Of a stretch of DNA of 64,000 nt, positions 49,872 to 58,828 are shown piece by piece. The notes under the pieces were generated by a model. That model worked only from the letters and a program-made list of their open reading frames with translations, made no database searches and was not told the origin of the DNA. The stretch's first letter is position 1. Each line of letters begins with the position of its first letter. Source of the stretch: Bosea sp. 29B (lineage in GTDB: Bacteria > Pseudomonadota > Alphaproteobacteria > Rhizobiales > Beijerinckiaceae); the NCBI RefSeq assembly GCF_902506165.1, contig NZ_LR733817.1:1534255-1598254 (forward strand), written 5' to 3'. Both the position numbers and the translations under genes were made by a program.

Positions 49872-51077
49872 TCAGCTATGCGCCCGCCGGGGCAGCCGCG
49901 GCAGCAGGATCGTCAATAGCCCCAGCAGCGGCAGGTAGGAACAGACCTTGTAGACGAAGGTGATGCCATAGGCGTCGGCGAAGCCGCCGAGGAAGGCGGC
50001 GCCCAGCCCGCCCGCGCCGAAGGCAAAGCCGAAGAACATGCCGGCGATCAGGCCGACGCGGCCCGGCACCAGCTCCTGCGCGAACACCACGATCGCCGAG
50101 AAGGCCGAGGCGAAGATCAGCCCGATCATCACGCTGAGGACGCCGGTCCAGAACAGGTTGGCATAGGGCAGCAGCAGCGCGAACGGGATGACCCCGAGGA
50201 TCGAGAACCAGATCACGAAGCGCGCCCCGAAGCGGTCGCCGATCGGCCCGCCGGCGAAGGTACCGACCGCCGCTGCGCCGAGGAACAGGAACAGCATCAG
50301 TTGCGCGTCGCGGAAGCCGAGCTGGAACTGCTCGATCACGTAGAAGGTGAAGTAGCTGGAGATGCTCGCCATGTAGACGTTCTTGGTGGCGGTCAGCAGC
50401 ACCAGCACGAACAGGGCGAAGGCGACGCGCCCGCCCGGCAGCGGCAGGACACGGCTCGCCGGCGGACGACCGGCCTGCGCCCGGCGATGGGCGGCGTACC
50501 AGGAGCCGACCCGCGTCAGGACGACGACACCCGCCATCGCGATGACCGAGAGCCAGGCGACGCTGCCCTGGCCGAAGGGCAGGACGATGAAGGCGGCCAG
50601 CAGCGGCCCCAGCGCCGAGCCGAGATTGCCGCCGACCTGGAACAGCGACTGGGCCAGGCCGTGCCGCCCGCCCGAGGCGAGCCGCGCGATCCGCGACGCC
50701 TCCGGATGGAAGATCGCCGAGCCCAGCCCGATCAGGCAGGCCGCGATGATCAACACGGTGAAGTTATGGGCATTGCCGAGCAGGATCAGGCCGCCGAAGG
50801 TCGAGGCCATGCCAGCCGGCGCCGAATAAGGCATCGGCCAGCGATCGGTCACCATGCCGACGACCGGCTGCAGCAGCGAGGCCGTGACCTGGAAGGCCAT
50901 GGTCAACAGGCCGATCTGGACGAAATCCAGCGCGTAATTGGCTTTGAACAGCGGGTAGAGCGAGGCCAGCAGCGACTGCATGACGTCGTTCAGGAGATGG
51001 CAGAAGCTCACCGCAAGGAGGACGGAGAGTGTCGTTTTCTCAAAGCGGGGACGGCTCCCCTCGATCGTTGCAACCAT
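49872..51077 (-). CDS. MFS transporter, fosmidomycin-resistance (Fsr) type
   Basis: 401 residues with twelve membrane helices. HLLNDVMQSLLASLYPLFK near 27-45 followed by DFVQIGLLTMAFQVTASLLQP is the hallmark of the Fsr group. It is divergent from an AraC-type regulator with two direct repeats in between, so efflux is probably inducible. A second Fsr-like gene starts at 63808 with the same HLLNDLIQS/DFVQIGLITLAFQV pattern, so the window holds two paralogues. The substrate is not known. Confidence 0.9.
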   Translation of the reverse strand: MVATIEGSRPRFEKTTLSVLLAVSFCHLLNDVMQSLLASLYPLFKANYALDFVQIGLLTMAFQVTASLLQPVVGMVTDRWPMPYSAPAGMASTFGGLILLGNAHNFTVLIIAACLIGLGSAIFHPEASRIARLASGGRHGLAQSLFQVGGNLGSALGPLLAAFIVLPFGQGSVAWLSVIAMAGVVVLTRVGSWYAAHRRAQAGRPPASRVLPLPGGRVAFALFVLVLLTATKNVYMASISSYFTFYVIEQFQLGFRDAQLMLFLFLGAAAVGTFAGGPIGDRFGARFVIWFSILGVIPFALLLPYANLFWTGVLSVMIGLIFASAFSAIVVFAQELVPGRVGLIAGMFFGFAFGAGGLGAAFLGGFADAYGITFVYKVCSYLPLLGLLTILLPRLPRRAHS

Positions 51078-51139
51078 GGCGGTATCCCTGCGCGCGAACT
51101 CTCGGCGGCGCTCCTTCTACAGGGCTTGTCCGTGACCTG

Positions 51140-51180
51140 CTTTCGTGTTCCGGTCTAATTCTTTCGTGTCCGGGCCAATC
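51140..51180 (+). promoter_or_regulatory. Direct repeats between fsr-type and AraC-type genes
   Basis: Two near-identical units in tandem, CTTTCGTGTTCCGGTCTAAT (51140-51159) and CTTTCGTGTCCGGGCCAAT (51161-51179), with a 21-base period or two helical turns. This is the geometry AraC-family activators use. The second unit abuts the regulator's start codon, so autoregulation is likely. Confidence 0.6.
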
Positions 51181-51181
51181 G

Positions 51182-52003
51182 ATGAGAAAGCTGCCGCAGC
51201 CACAGGTCGAGGCCCTCCATTCCGACCATCGCCATATCCACGGCACGGTTGCCGACGCCGACGGCGATGTTCTGGTCCGTGTCTCCGACAATCCCGCCGG
51301 CTATACGATCCCGCTGCACAGCCATCGCCAGATTCAACTCCTCTGCGCCTTCTCCGGTGTGGTCCAGATCAACACCGAGCGTGGCAGCTGGATGATCCCG
51401 CCAGGCCATGGCCTGCTCATCCCCGCCCGGCTGCAGCACGCGGTGGAGATGCTGAGCGATGTCAGCATCAAGTCGGTCTATCTCCTCACCGGAGATGACG
51501 ACCTGGCCGAGCGCATGCTGCAGGTGCTCGGCGTCACCGATCTCGCGCACGCGCTGATCGTCGAGGCGATCCGCCTGCGCGACATGCCGCCCGGCCATCG
51601 CAAGCTCGCACTCGTCCTGGAGCTGCTGACGGCCGAGATCGCCGCGCTGCCGATCCGGCCGCTCGGCCTGCCCATCCCCGCCGACAGGCGGCTTGCCGCC
51701 CTCTGCCGTGCCTATATGGCCGCACCCTCGGTCAATGAGCGCCTCGATGATTGGGCCGCGAAGCTGGCGATGAGCCGGCGGACCTTCACCCGGCTCTTCC
51801 AGCGCGAAACCGGCCTCAGCTTCGTCGCCTGGCGCCAGCAGGCCAGCCTGTTCGCCTGCCTGCCCCGGCTGGCGGAAGGCATGCCGGTCACGGAAGCCGC
51901 CATGCTGGCGGGTTATGACAATGTCGCGGCGTTCACGACCATGTTCAGGCGGCGGCTGGGCACCGCGCCGCGCAACTACATGAGGGCCTCGCTGGCGCGA
52001 TAG
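51182..52003 (+). CDS. AraC-family transcriptional regulator
   Basis: 273 residues from the ATG directly after the direct repeats. Residues 20-95 form a cupin-like sensor (IPLHSHRQIQLLCAFSGVV and GHGLLIPARLQHAVEM). The C-terminal DNA-binding domain has two helix-turn-helices, WAAKLAMSRRTFTRLFQRE (about 197-215) and VTEAAMLAGYDNVAAFTTMFR (about 236-256). It is likely to control the divergent MFS gene. Earlier in-frame starts lie in the promoter region. Confidence 0.9.
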   Translation: MRKLPQPQVEALHSDHRHIHGTVADADGDVLVRVSDNPAGYTIPLHSHRQIQLLCAFSGVVQINTERGSWMIPPGHGLLIPARLQHAVEMLSDVSIKSVYLLTGDDDLAERMLQVLGVTDLAHALIVEAIRLRDMPPGHRKLALVLELLTAEIAALPIRPLGLPIPADRRLAALCRAYMAAPSVNERLDDWAAKLAMSRRTFTRLFQRETGLSFVAWRQQASLFACLPRLAEGMPVTEAAMLAGYDNVAAFTTMFRRRLGTAPRNYMRASLAR

Positions 52004-52021
52004 CGGCGCCGCAGCCGGCAT

Positions 52022-52050
52022 GGAAAAGGGCCGCTCTCGCGAGCGGCCCT
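52022..52050 (-). terminator. Terminator of the TorF porin gene
   Basis: Stem GGGCCGCTC/GAGCGGCCC with a four-base loop. On the minus strand it is followed by TTTTCC. It is located between two convergent stops, so it may serve the AraC-type gene as well. Confidence 0.75.
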
Positions 52051-52075
52051 GAAGCAGTCTGCGCGGCTAAGGCGC

Positions 52076-53005
52076 TCACTTCGGCGCGAAGATGCCGACG
52101 CTGCTGGCGGTGATGTCGAAGGAGAGCGTCGCCACCACCGTCGGGGCGCACCATTTCGAGCGCCCCGAGCCGGAGCTGACGCCGCGCGGATCGGCCGTCA
52201 GCGCGAAGCATTCGGTCTTCGACAGGTTGGTGTCGTGATAGCGCACATCGGCAGTCAGGTTCTTCCAGGTGTAGGAGACACCGGCGTTCCAGTAGGCGTA
52301 GTCGGGCAGGTTGGTCGGCGGCACCGTCGACCAGATCGCCAGATTGGTCGTGCCGAGCCAGTAATGGCCGAACTCGCCGGAGACAGAGAGGCCTTCCAGG
52401 AAGGGTAGGTTGTACTTCGCCGTCAGCGAGGCATAGGTGCCGGAGGCGCCGGTGCCGAGCCAGTCCCAGGCGTAGAACAGGTTCGCCCCGAGGATCAGCT
52501 TGTCCTCGAAATTATAGCTGACCTTGCCGTAGACCTCGGTGTAGTCGGTGTTCCGCGGCGTCCAGTAGACGCCAGCCGTATCGATGAACTGCTTCTCGCT
52601 GGGATAGTAGTACTGCCAGACGCCGACATCGACCGTGACCGGGCCAAATTTCGGGCGGATACCTGCGTAGAAATCGATCTCGGCCGGCGGACGCGTCGCC
52701 AGGTCGACATTCGAGGCATAGACGCCGGCATAGACCAGGTTGTCGTAGAACTGCAGCTCGGCGCCGCCCTGGATCGCCGGCTTGCGGTCCGTCTGCGAGA
52801 TGCCGCGGAAATTATAGTCCGTCATGCCCTTCACGCTGACGGCGATGTCGAACCAGGTGATGCTCGGTGCCACCGGCGGGGGCGGAGCGCCCTTGCGGCT
52901 CGGCAGATCGGAGGCGAGCGCTGCACCCGAAACCGTCAGCGCCATCGAAAGCGCAAAGCCCGTCAGCAAGCCGGAAGTTTTCAAGGCAGCCATCGCGAAC
53001 TCCAT
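52076..53005 (-). CDS. TorF-family putative porin
   Basis: 309 residues with a Sec signal (cleavage near ALAS, about residue 32) and a beta-barrel body rich in aromatic strand ends. DIAVSVKGMTDYNFRGISQTDR (from about 53) is the diagnostic first strand of the TorF family. DYAYWNAGVSYTWKNLTADVRYHDTN is a typical later pair. Two cysteines near the end could be bridged. Outer membrane; the solute is unknown. The ATG chosen follows AGGGATCTCG; an ATG four codons later is equally possible. Confidence 0.85.
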   Translation of the reverse strand: MEFAMAALKTSGLLTGFALSMALTVSGAALASDLPSRKGAPPPPVAPSITWFDIAVSVKGMTDYNFRGISQTDRKPAIQGGAELQFYDNLVYAGVYASNVDLATRPPAEIDFYAGIRPKFGPVTVDVGVWQYYYPSEKQFIDTAGVYWTPRNTDYTEVYGKVSYNFEDKLILGANLFYAWDWLGTGASGTYASLTAKYNLPFLEGLSVSGEFGHYWLGTTNLAIWSTVPPTNLPDYAYWNAGVSYTWKNLTADVRYHDTNLSKTECFALTADPRGVSSGSGRSKWCAPTVVATLSFDITASSVGIFAPK

Positions 53006-53146
53006 CGAGATCCCTGCACGACTCCAGTCATGCATTCGCCACGATTAGGCCTTCGCAGCCGCAATATCGGCAAGGCGAGCTTTTTGGCAGCCTGCCGCGC
53101 CGGTAGGCAAATCTGCCGGTTTCGGCAGGTTCCGCGCCTAGAAAAG

Positions 53147-53182
53147 CGCCCGCGGCCATTGCTGGCCACGGGCGTGACTTTT
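53147..53182. terminator. Bidirectional terminator between L,D-transpeptidase and porin genes
   Basis: Stem CGCCCG-GGCCA/TGGCC-CGGGCG with one mismatch and a four-base loop. On the plus strand TTTTTT follows. On the minus strand, the direction of the transpeptidase gene, GCTTTTC follows. Confidence 0.75.
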
Positions 53183-53207
53183 TTACATCAGGCGATTTGC
53201 AGGCTGC

Positions 53208-54629
53208 TCAGCGAGCCGTCGGCTGGCTCGCATAGACGGCGTCGGGCTGCTGGAGCTGCGAGGTCCGCAGGGCCGAGGAGCGCCGCGGCGGCAGCGGCAC
53301 GGTTACCGTCTGCGGCGCCTCCGGCACGGTCGAGGCGATCGGCGTCTGCTCCTTCGGCTCCGAGGAGCCACCGAGCAGCGGCACGAAGCTCAGCGCGCGC
53401 TGATAAAAGGAGGGCTGCGCCGGCTCGGCCGAAGCCGTCTGGATCGGGGCAGCGGTGGCCTCGCCCGGGGTCGCCTTGGCAACCTGCGCCGCTGCATCGC
53501 TCGCCGGCTTGGCGGCGGGCTGAACAGCCGCAGGCCTGGTCGGCGCGGCAGCGGCGACGACTGGCTTGGCTTCCTCCACCTGCGCGCTGCTGACCGCGGC
53601 GAGCACGGCGTCGTTATCAGCCGATTCGGCCCGGACGGTCGCCTTGGTGCGGCCCTTGTCGTCGAGCACCACGACGCGCGGGCCGATCAGCGAATCGACG
53701 CGGCTGATGCCGACATCGCGCGAGCCCCAGGCCACCGACCTGTTCAAGGAATCGGCGCCAGACTGGGCAAGCTGGCGCTTGAACGAGGAATGCTGGTCGC
53801 CGTCGTCATAGATCAGCTTGACTGCGGGCGTGCCCTTGGACACCAGCGCCGCGACCTGGATCTCGTCCTGCTGGCGCTTCTGCGCGATCGCCTGCGTCAG
53901 CGAAGGGTCGACCTGGACGCCGTCGCGATTGAAGGCGTAGCGCCCGCCGGCTACCGAGACCGAAGGCTCGTCCTTGGCAACCTCGAAATAATCCGAGCCT
54001 TCCTTCAGGTTCTTCCAGAAGGCGATGTTCGGGTCGAGCCGGTGCTTGGCGAGGTTCTCCGCCGTCATCCGGAAGGGATAAGCCTGCATCTGAACGGCGC
54101 GCTGCCCGCCATTCTGAGCCTCGCGCACCAGCGCGTAGATCTCGCCGATCTGGTCGTCGGTCATCGAGTAGCAGCCGGCCGAGGAACAGGCGCCGTGCAC
54201 CATCAGATGCGCGCCGGTGCGGCCATGCGCCCGGTCATAGGCGTTGGGATAGCCCATGTTGAACGAGACGTAGAACGACGAGTTCGGGTTCATCTGCGCC
54301 GGACTGATGGCGTAGAAGCCCTCCGGCGCCATGCGGTCGCCCTCGCGCACCTTCGGGCCGAGCTGGCCGGACCAGCGGCACATCGGGAAGGTCTTGAGCA
54401 GCGCGTACTTACCGTCGGCGCGCTTCTTCCAGACCTCGAGCTCCGACTCCTTCTTGTAGGAGCGAATCACGATCGGCTGGCTCTTGCTCATGCCCTTCTC
54501 GGACATCAGCGTGTAGGTCGCCGACGGAATCGGGATGTTGTGGCGCGCGGAGCCGCGATAGCGGTCCTCTTCGCAGGCTGCCAAACTGAGGCCAAGGAGC
54601 GCCGCCAGCGCGAAATGTCTCACAGCCAC
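53208..54629 (-). CDS. L,D-transpeptidase-like lipoprotein with long low-complexity tail
   Basis: 473 residues. A GTG start leads into a lipoprotein signal ending LAAC (Cys19). The YkuD domain (about 50-200) holds H145 and the nucleophile C153 in HGACSSAGCYSM, in the YafK-like arrangement. The enzyme would form 3-3 cross-links or attach or release a peptidoglycan partner. After about residue 330 the chain is Ala/Pro/Val-rich and probably disordered; it ends with several SSxLRTSQ-type segments. The tail is long for the family and may span the periplasm. Its transcript ends at the bidirectional terminator. Confidence 0.88.
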   Translation of the reverse strand: MAVRHFALAALLGLSLAACEEDRYRGSARHNIPIPSATYTLMSEKGMSKSQPIVIRSYKKESELEVWKKRADGKYALLKTFPMCRWSGQLGPKVREGDRMAPEGFYAISPAQMNPNSSFYVSFNMGYPNAYDRAHGRTGAHLMVHGACSSAGCYSMTDDQIGEIYALVREAQNGGQRAVQMQAYPFRMTAENLAKHRLDPNIAFWKNLKEGSDYFEVAKDEPSVSVAGGRYAFNRDGVQVDPSLTQAIAQKRQQDEIQVAALVSKGTPAVKLIYDDGDQHSSFKRQLAQSGADSLNRSVAWGSRDVGISRVDSLIGPRVVVLDDKGRTKATVRAESADNDAVLAAVSSAQVEEAKPVVAAAAPTRPAAVQPAAKPASDAAAQVAKATPGEATAAPIQTASAEPAQPSFYQRALSFVPLLGGSSEPKEQTPIASTVPEAPQTVTVPLPPRRSSALRTSQLQQPDAVYASQPTAR

Positions 54630-54827
54630 GTCGTCAATCCCATTTCGCGCAGACGCGTCAAAGCCGACAATGCCCCAGACAACGCGGCCAAATTATGCCC
54701 GTCGACTGGTTGCAGGATCGTTAGCCTTGACCGTTCCTTACCACAGGGGGCTCGCAGATGGCCATATGGTGAAGCCGCGGTAAAGCGCCCACCGGGCCGA
54801 ACGCCCGCTTGCGCACAATCGGCTGGG

Positions 54828-55781
54828 CTACAGCGCCCGGCCGATCGCCAGGTATTTCTGCGCCCGCCGATCGACGATCTCCTCGGCGCCGAGCCCGGCG
54901 AATTCGGACAATGCCGCCTCGATCGCCGCACCGGCCCGCTCGATCGCGCCCTGGGGATCGCGATGGGCGCCGCCGGTCGGCTCGGTAACGATCCTGTCGA
55001 TCACACCGAAGCGCAGCAGATCCTGGGCGGTGATCTTCATGCCGGTCGCGGCATCCTGGGCACGCGCCGTGTCGCGCCAGAGGATCGAGGCCGCGCCTTC
55101 CGGCGAGATCACCGAATAGATCGCATGCTCGAGCATCAGCACCCTGCTCGCGGCCGCGATCGCGATCGCCCCGCCCGAGCCGCCCTCGCCGATCACCAGC
55201 GCGACGCTCGGCGTGCGCAGGGCAAGACAGGTCTCGGTCGAGCGTGCGATCGCCTCGGCCTGGCCGCGCTCCTCGGCCTCGATGCCGGGGTAGGCACCGG
55301 CGGTGTCGATGAAGCTCAGCACCGGCAGGCCGAACCGGTCGGCCAGCTCCATCAGGCGCACCGCCTTGCGGTAGCCTTCGGGCTTGGGCATGCCGAAATT
55401 ATGCTTGATGCGGGTCTCTGTCGAGTTGCCCTTCTCCTGGCCGATGACGCAGACCGGCTCGCCGCGGAAGCGGCCGAAGCCGCCGACGATCGCCTCGTCC
55501 TCGCCGAAGGCGCGGTCGCCCGCCATCGGCGTGAACTCGTCGATCAGGGTCGAGCAATAGTCGAGGAAATGCGGGCGCTGCGGATGGCGCGCCACCAGCG
55601 TCTTCTGCCAGGGCGTCAGGGCGCCATAGAGGTCCTTCAGCGCCTGCGAGGCCTTGGCTTCGAGCTTGCCGACCTCCTCGGCGAGTGAATAGCCGTCGCC
55701 CTTGCCGTCAAGCGCGCGCAGTTCATCCGCCTTCGCCTCCAATTCGGCAACCGGCTTTTCGAAATCAAGATAGCTTCGCAT
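54828..55781 (-). CDS. accA: Acetyl-CoA carboxylase carboxyltransferase subunit alpha
   Basis: 317 residues, the normal size. It begins MRSYLDFEKPVAELEAKADE as in other alphaproteobacterial AccA. The crotonase-like core includes FIDTAGAYPGIEAEERGQAEAIA (about 165-187) and the oxyanion loop GEGGSGGAIAIAAASRVLMLEHA (about 209-231). With AccD it moves CO2 from biotin to acetyl-CoA, the first step of fatty acid synthesis. An ATG two codons earlier is also possible. Confidence 0.97.
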   Translation of the reverse strand: MRSYLDFEKPVAELEAKADELRALDGKGDGYSLAEEVGKLEAKASQALKDLYGALTPWQKTLVARHPQRPHFLDYCSTLIDEFTPMAGDRAFGEDEAIVGGFGRFRGEPVCVIGQEKGNSTETRIKHNFGMPKPEGYRKAVRLMELADRFGLPVLSFIDTAGAYPGIEAEERGQAEAIARSTETCLALRTPSVALVIGEGGSGGAIAIAAASRVLMLEHAIYSVISPEGAASILWRDTARAQDAATGMKITAQDLLRFGVIDRIVTEPTGGAHRDPQGAIERAGAAIEAALSEFAGLGAEEIVDRRAQKYLAIGRAL

Positions 55782-55899
55782 CGACATCCAGATCAGGTCC
55801 CGCTTTCCCAGGGAAGAGGCGGCAGCATCGGCCGCCAGGGGTCGCGGCGACGGAACGGTCAAAAAGGCGGCGGACCTTGGCCGCGCCCCGGCGAAATTG

Positions 55900-56670
55900 T
55901 CAACCCGCCGGCATCTTCGCGTCGTCCTGCCGCGGTAATCGGCTTGAAGGGTGGCCCTGCGGCAGCAGGACCGGCCGGAAGGCGAAGCTGCGCCGCGTCG
56001 CGCGCAACGGCGCGCGCCGGTAGAACTGCTTGGTCGCGTCGATGACGTAGACGCCGGCGAAGGGCAGCGACAAGCCGGCCCCAACCTTCTCCCAGGCCAT
56101 GGCCGAGCGCATGAACAGGCGCCGGCGCAGCGGCGGGACATAGAGCGCCTCGGCCCAGTGCTCGGGCGAGAACATGGCCCGGCGCATCAAGGCCTCGATC
56201 TGCGAACGGCTGAACGGCCGGCCATGGCCGAAGGGCGTTGTATCCATCCGCGCCCACAGGCCGCGCCGGTTCGGCACGACGACGATCAGCCGCCCGCCCG
56301 GACTGAGCACCCGCGAAACCTCTTCCAGCAGATCCTCGGGGCTTTCGGTCTCCTCGAGCGCGTGCACCAGCAGCACCCGGTCGACCGAGGCGGTCGGCAG
56401 CGGCAGCAGGGTCGGCTCGACCAGAGCGGAGGCGGAGAGCCCGGGCGATGGCCAGTTCACCACGCCCTGCGCCGCCGGCATGAAAGCGATGACCCGCTCG
56501 GCCTCGACGCCGAGCAGCGGCAGATAGGGCGTGGCGTATCCCAGGCCCAGCAGGCGCTGGCGCCGGCAATCCGGCCAGAGCCTCAGCATGACCCGGCCGA
56601 CGGTCCGCCGTGCCACATGCCCGAGCGGGCTGGCATAGAAGCTGCGCAGGTCGACGACATCCAAGGCCAT
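55900..56670 (-). CDS. Class I SAM-dependent methyltransferase domain protein
   Basis: 256 residues. RLLGLGYATPYLPLL (about 39-53) is a weakened SAM glycine loop. LPTASVDRVLLVHALEETESPEDLLEEVSRVLSPGG (one run from about 92) matches the motif IV/post-motif region of the Methyltransf_11 group, and LIVVVPNRRGLWAR follows. The E-x-G-x-G of typical enzymes is not conserved, so activity should be treated with caution. It is divergent from gloB, a pairing common in Hyphomicrobiales, and may act on the same detoxification pathway or a lipid. Confidence 0.75.
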   Translation of the reverse strand: MALDVVDLRSFYASPLGHVARRTVGRVMLRLWPDCRRQRLLGLGYATPYLPLLGVEAERVIAFMPAAQGVVNWPSPGLSASALVEPTLLPLPTASVDRVLLVHALEETESPEDLLEEVSRVLSPGGRLIVVVPNRRGLWARMDTTPFGHGRPFSRSQIEALMRRAMFSPEHWAEALYVPPLRRRLFMRSAMAWEKVGAGLSLPFAGVYVIDATKQFYRRAPLRATRRSFAFRPVLLPQGHPSSRLPRQDDAKMPAG

Positions 56671-56823
56671 GCCGACGGAGATGGCTCAGCAGGGGCAAGA
56701 GCGCAAGGGTGGCACTCGCGCGCCAGTCGTCACGCGCTGGCAGTCACGTGCCAGATTGTCTTGATACCGAGAGACGCATGCGGCAAGCAGTCACCTCGAC
56801 CGCCGACTGCCGGAGTTTCCCCC
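56671..56823. promoter_or_regulatory. Divergent promoter region, methyltransferase-like gene and gloB
   Basis: 153 bases. It contains CTGGCA-GTCACG-TGCCAG, an inverted repeat with six-base arms, and a partial copy GCCAG...GCTGGC beside it; these could be a regulator site shared by both genes. No clear promoter hexamers were identified. Confidence 0.35.
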
Positions 56824-57588
56824 ATGCCACTCGACATCCATGTCTTCCGCACGCTCAGCGACAATGCCGGCGCGCTGCTGCGCGACCCCGTCACCGGCGC
56901 CTGCGCTACTGTCGACGTTCCCGATGCCGGCGAAGTGCTCGCCGCCGCCAAGGCCAAGGGCTGGACGATCAGCCAGGTGCTGGTGACGCATGAGCATGCC
57001 GACCATGTCCAGGGCATCGCCGCGCTGAAGCAGGCGACCGGCGCCAAGGTGTTCGCGCCGGAAGCCGCACGTGCAGGCGCCCCCGTCGACGTCGTCATCA
57101 GCGAAGGCGACCGCGTCTCGGTCGGCAGCTATGAGTTCGAAACCTGGGCGACGCCCGGCCATGCTGAGGGCCATGTCAGCCTCGTCAGCCAGAAGGCGAA
57201 GCTCGCTTTGGTCGGCGACGTCGCCTTCGTCATGGGTTGCGGGCGCGTCATGCCGGGCCGGATGGAGGCGATGTGGACCTCGCTGTCACGGGTCATGGCT
57301 CTGCCGGACGCGACCACGCTGATCACCGGCCACGACTACACGCTCTCGAATGCCCGCTTCGCCGCGGCGATGGACCCGAGCAACGCCGCCGTCGCGGCGC
57401 GTCTCGCCGAGGCCGAGGCGGCGAAGGCCGAGGGACGCTTCTGGGCCGTGACCACGGTCGGCGAGGAACGAGCGACCAACCCATTCTTCCGCGCCGGCGA
57501 ACAGGCGCTCGCTGCGACGCTCGGCATCGTCGGCAAGCCGGCCGGCGAGGTCTTCGCCGCGCTGCGCGAGGCCAAGAACAAATTTTGA
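56824..57588 (+). CDS. gloB: Hydroxyacylglutathione hydrolase (glyoxalase II)
   Basis: 254 residues of the metallo-beta-lactamase fold. The metal motif T55-H-E-H-A-D-H61 corresponds to the THxHxDH of glyoxalase II. WATPGHAEGHVSL (about 110-122) and LVGDVAFVMGCGR (about 131-143) supply the remaining His and Asp ligands, and TGHDYTLSNARFA near 166-178 the last His. The C-terminal helical domain with NPFFR is the glutathione-binding part. It hydrolyses S-lactoylglutathione to lactate in methylglyoxal detoxification. The cupin gene starts 20 bases on. Confidence 0.92.
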   Translation: MPLDIHVFRTLSDNAGALLRDPVTGACATVDVPDAGEVLAAAKAKGWTISQVLVTHEHADHVQGIAALKQATGAKVFAPEAARAGAPVDVVISEGDRVSVGSYEFETWATPGHAEGHVSLVSQKAKLALVGDVAFVMGCGRVMPGRMEAMWTSLSRVMALPDATTLITGHDYTLSNARFAAAMDPSNAAVAARLAEAEAAKAEGRFWAVTTVGEERATNPFFRAGEQALAATLGIVGKPAGEVFAALREAKNKF

Positions 57589-57607
57589 GAACAGGTTCTG
57601 AACTGCG

Positions 57608-58063
57608 ATGAACACGCTGAGCGGCCTCAGCGCCGCCGAGGTCATCCGCCTGCTCGAGCTGAAGCCCCATCCCGAGGGCGGGTATTATCGCGAGACCTTC
57701 CGCGATCCCGCCGGGCCGGAGGGACGCGGCTTCTCGACCGCGATCTACTATCTGCTCGATGTCGGCGAGACCTCGGAATGGCACCGCGTCGACGCCGCCG
57801 AGATCTGGCACCATTATGCCGGCGCGCCGATGGTGATCACGCTCTCGCCGAACGGCCACGACGCCTCGGCCCATCATCTCGGCAAGGACCTTGCCGCCGG
57901 CCAGCGCCCGCAGATCGTCGTGCCGGCCGGGCATTGGCAGAGCGCGACCTCGCTCGGCGCCTGGACGCTGGTCGGCTGCACGGTCGCGCCGGGCTTCGCC
58001 TTCTCCGGCTTCGAGATGGCGCCGCCGAACTGGCGGCCGACGCCGCGGCCGGCCGGGGGCTGA
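57608..58063 (+). CDS. Cupin-fold protein, DUF985 type
   Basis: 151 residues. ELKPHPEGGYYRETFR (about 17-32) is the opening typical of DUF985 proteins. The beta-barrel includes SEWHRVDAAEIWHHYAGAP (about 56-74), whose histidines could bind a metal, and VPAGHWQSA (about 105-113). These small cytoplasmic proteins have no settled function. Close spacing suggests cotranscription with gloB before and the GNAT gene after. Confidence 0.85.
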   Translation: MNTLSGLSAAEVIRLLELKPHPEGGYYRETFRDPAGPEGRGFSTAIYYLLDVGETSEWHRVDAAEIWHHYAGAPMVITLSPNGHDASAHHLGKDLAAGQRPQIVVPAGHWQSATSLGAWTLVGCTVAPGFAFSGFEMAPPNWRPTPRPAGG

Positions 58064-58065
58064 TC

Positions 58066-58827
58066 ATGGACAAGCCCGTGACCGATCTGGCGCTGGTCGG
58101 CGCTTGCGAGACCCGCATCGTCAATGCCTGGCCGGCGCCGACCACGCTCGTCGTCGACCAATGGGTCGTCCGCTTCGCCAACGGCTATTCCGGCCGCGCC
58201 AACTCGGCCTCCTCGCTGCGCCAGGGCGGCGACATGGACGAGGCGACGCTGGCCTTCGTCGAGAATCTCTATCGCCAGGCCGGCCTGCCGCCGCGCATCC
58301 GCTTCACCCCTCTGGTCGCCGAGGACGCCCGCCGGCGCTTCACTGAGCGCGGCTACCGCATCGAGACCGCCTCCTTCGGCATGGTCGCCGAGCTTGATCC
58401 CGGCCTGCATACGCCTGTTCCAGGCATGCTCACGACCGCGCTGGCCGACGATGCCTGGATCGATGGCGTCTGCGCTCACCAGACTGGCGCGAAGCGCAAT
58501 CGCGAGCATCTTGCCGCGATCGTCTCCGGCGTGCGCGTCCCCGCCGCCTTCGCGACACTGCTGCACGAGGGGCATCCGGCAGCGTATGCGATGAGCGTCG
58601 CCGAGCGTGGCATGGCCGAGATCGGTGCGGTCATCGTCGACGAAGCCCTGCGCGGCAAGGGCCTCGGCAAGCAGATGATGCTCGGGCTGATGGGCTGGGC
58701 GGCGGCGCAGGGCTGCAGTCTCGCCTATCTCCAGGTCGACCAGAGCAACGGCCTCGCCTTCGAGATGTACAAGCGCCTCGGCTTCCGTACGGTCTACGCC
58801 TACGAGACCCGAATCCTCGACACCTGA
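58066..58827 (+). CDS. GNAT-family N-acetyltransferase
   Basis: 253 residues starting two bases after the cupin stop. The N-terminal half is a divergent, probably substrate-binding GNAT-like half. The C-terminal half has GAVIVDEALRGKGLGKQMMLGLMGWA (from about 187), where R-G-K-G-L-G-K is the acetyl-CoA pyrophosphate loop, and ends with NGLAFEMYKRLGFRTVYAY. It probably acetylates an amine or small metabolite. It is the third gene of the gloB unit. Confidence 0.85.
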   Translation: MDKPVTDLALVGACETRIVNAWPAPTTLVVDQWVVRFANGYSGRANSASSLRQGGDMDEATLAFVENLYRQAGLPPRIRFTPLVAEDARRRFTERGYRIETASFGMVAELDPGLHTPVPGMLTTALADDAWIDGVCAHQTGAKRNREHLAAIVSGVRVPAAFATLLHEGHPAAYAMSVAERGMAEIGAVIVDEALRGKGLGKQMMLGLMGWAAAQGCSLAYLQVDQSNGLAFEMYKRLGFRTVYAYETRILDT

Positions 58828-58828
58828 C

